Shown here: piece by piece, positions 4,986-5,051 of the stretch
Position numbering within the stretch: position 1 is the stretch's first letter
Layout of the letters: each line of letters starts with the position of its first letter
Assembly (NCBI GenBank): GCA_002363515.1
Contig: DEVX01000046.1
Location: 1 to 5,051 of the forward strand
DNA length: 5,051 nucleotides
Source: Candidatus Saccharibacteria bacterium UBA3225
GTDB lineage: Bacteria; Patescibacteriota; Saccharimonadia; Saccharimonadales; Saccharimonadaceae
Direction of reading: 5' to 3'
Program-made: the position numbers and the translations under genes
The notes under the pieces: model-generated
What the model was told of the DNA's origin: nothing
Seen by the model: the letters and a program-made list of their open reading frames with translations, nothing else
Database searches by the model: none

Positions 4986-5051
4986 AAATAGGTCTGTTTT
5001 TGGCGTTAGATTAATTATGAGTTTGCAGATAGGAATCTTGAATTTTTAAAC

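Noticed and set aside
1..5051. Recoded UGA (as in Gracilibacteria/SR1 or mycoplasmas), since none of the seven genes ends in TGA
   Set aside because: All seven frames are complete without internal TGA, Trp is read from TGG and Gly from GGN, and the phosphatase is full length; seven stops are too few to argue from absence.
1..5051. Insertion sequence, prophage, CRISPR array, toxin-antitoxin pair or tRNA/rRNA gene
   Set aside because: No transposase or integrase motif, regular repeat-spacer pattern, terminal inverted repeats with target duplication, or cloverleaf was seen.

Overview
The window holds seven protein-coding genes and no RNA gene, mobile element or CRISPR array. They form four transcription units: one leftward gene (109-435); a divergent rightward pair (671-1642 and 1646-2188) with a clear promoter and a strong terminator; a single rightward gene (2278-2859); and a leftward run of three genes (4920 to 2870) that converges on it. 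Six of the seven products carry one N-terminal membrane segment or lipoprotein signal. Only the histidine phosphatase looks like an ordinary soluble enzyme.

The organism is not fixed by any marker gene. The Shine-Dalgarno and sigma70-type signals, standard genetic code, compact layout, and set of small single-pass proteins with a Lys-Cys-x-His motif before the membrane helix would fit a Patescibacteria/CPR bacterium, perhaps Saccharibacteria. This is inference from overall character, at about even odds; a low-GC Gram-positive bacterium is the main alternative.

Left part (1-2240, moderate G+C): a small membrane-anchored protein with a TTG start and its own promoter, Shine-Dalgarno and terminator lies back to back with an SPFH/prohibitin-like probable lipoprotein. 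The SPFH gene is translationally coupled to a bitopic protein of unknown function. The pair ends at a GC-rich terminator. The two proteins probably work together at the cell envelope, the second being a candidate partner of the SPFH assembly.

Right part (2240-5051, clearly more A+T-rich): three small bitopic proteins share membrane-proximal sequence but have different outer domains, which suggests a paralogous family. Two of them (4171-4920 and 3473-4156) are adjacent in one operon. The third (2278-2859) faces them across a histidine phosphatase gene. Nothing in the window defines a known defence, secretion or metabolic system. The most interesting material is the diversifying membrane-anchored family and the SPFH pair with its novel partner.
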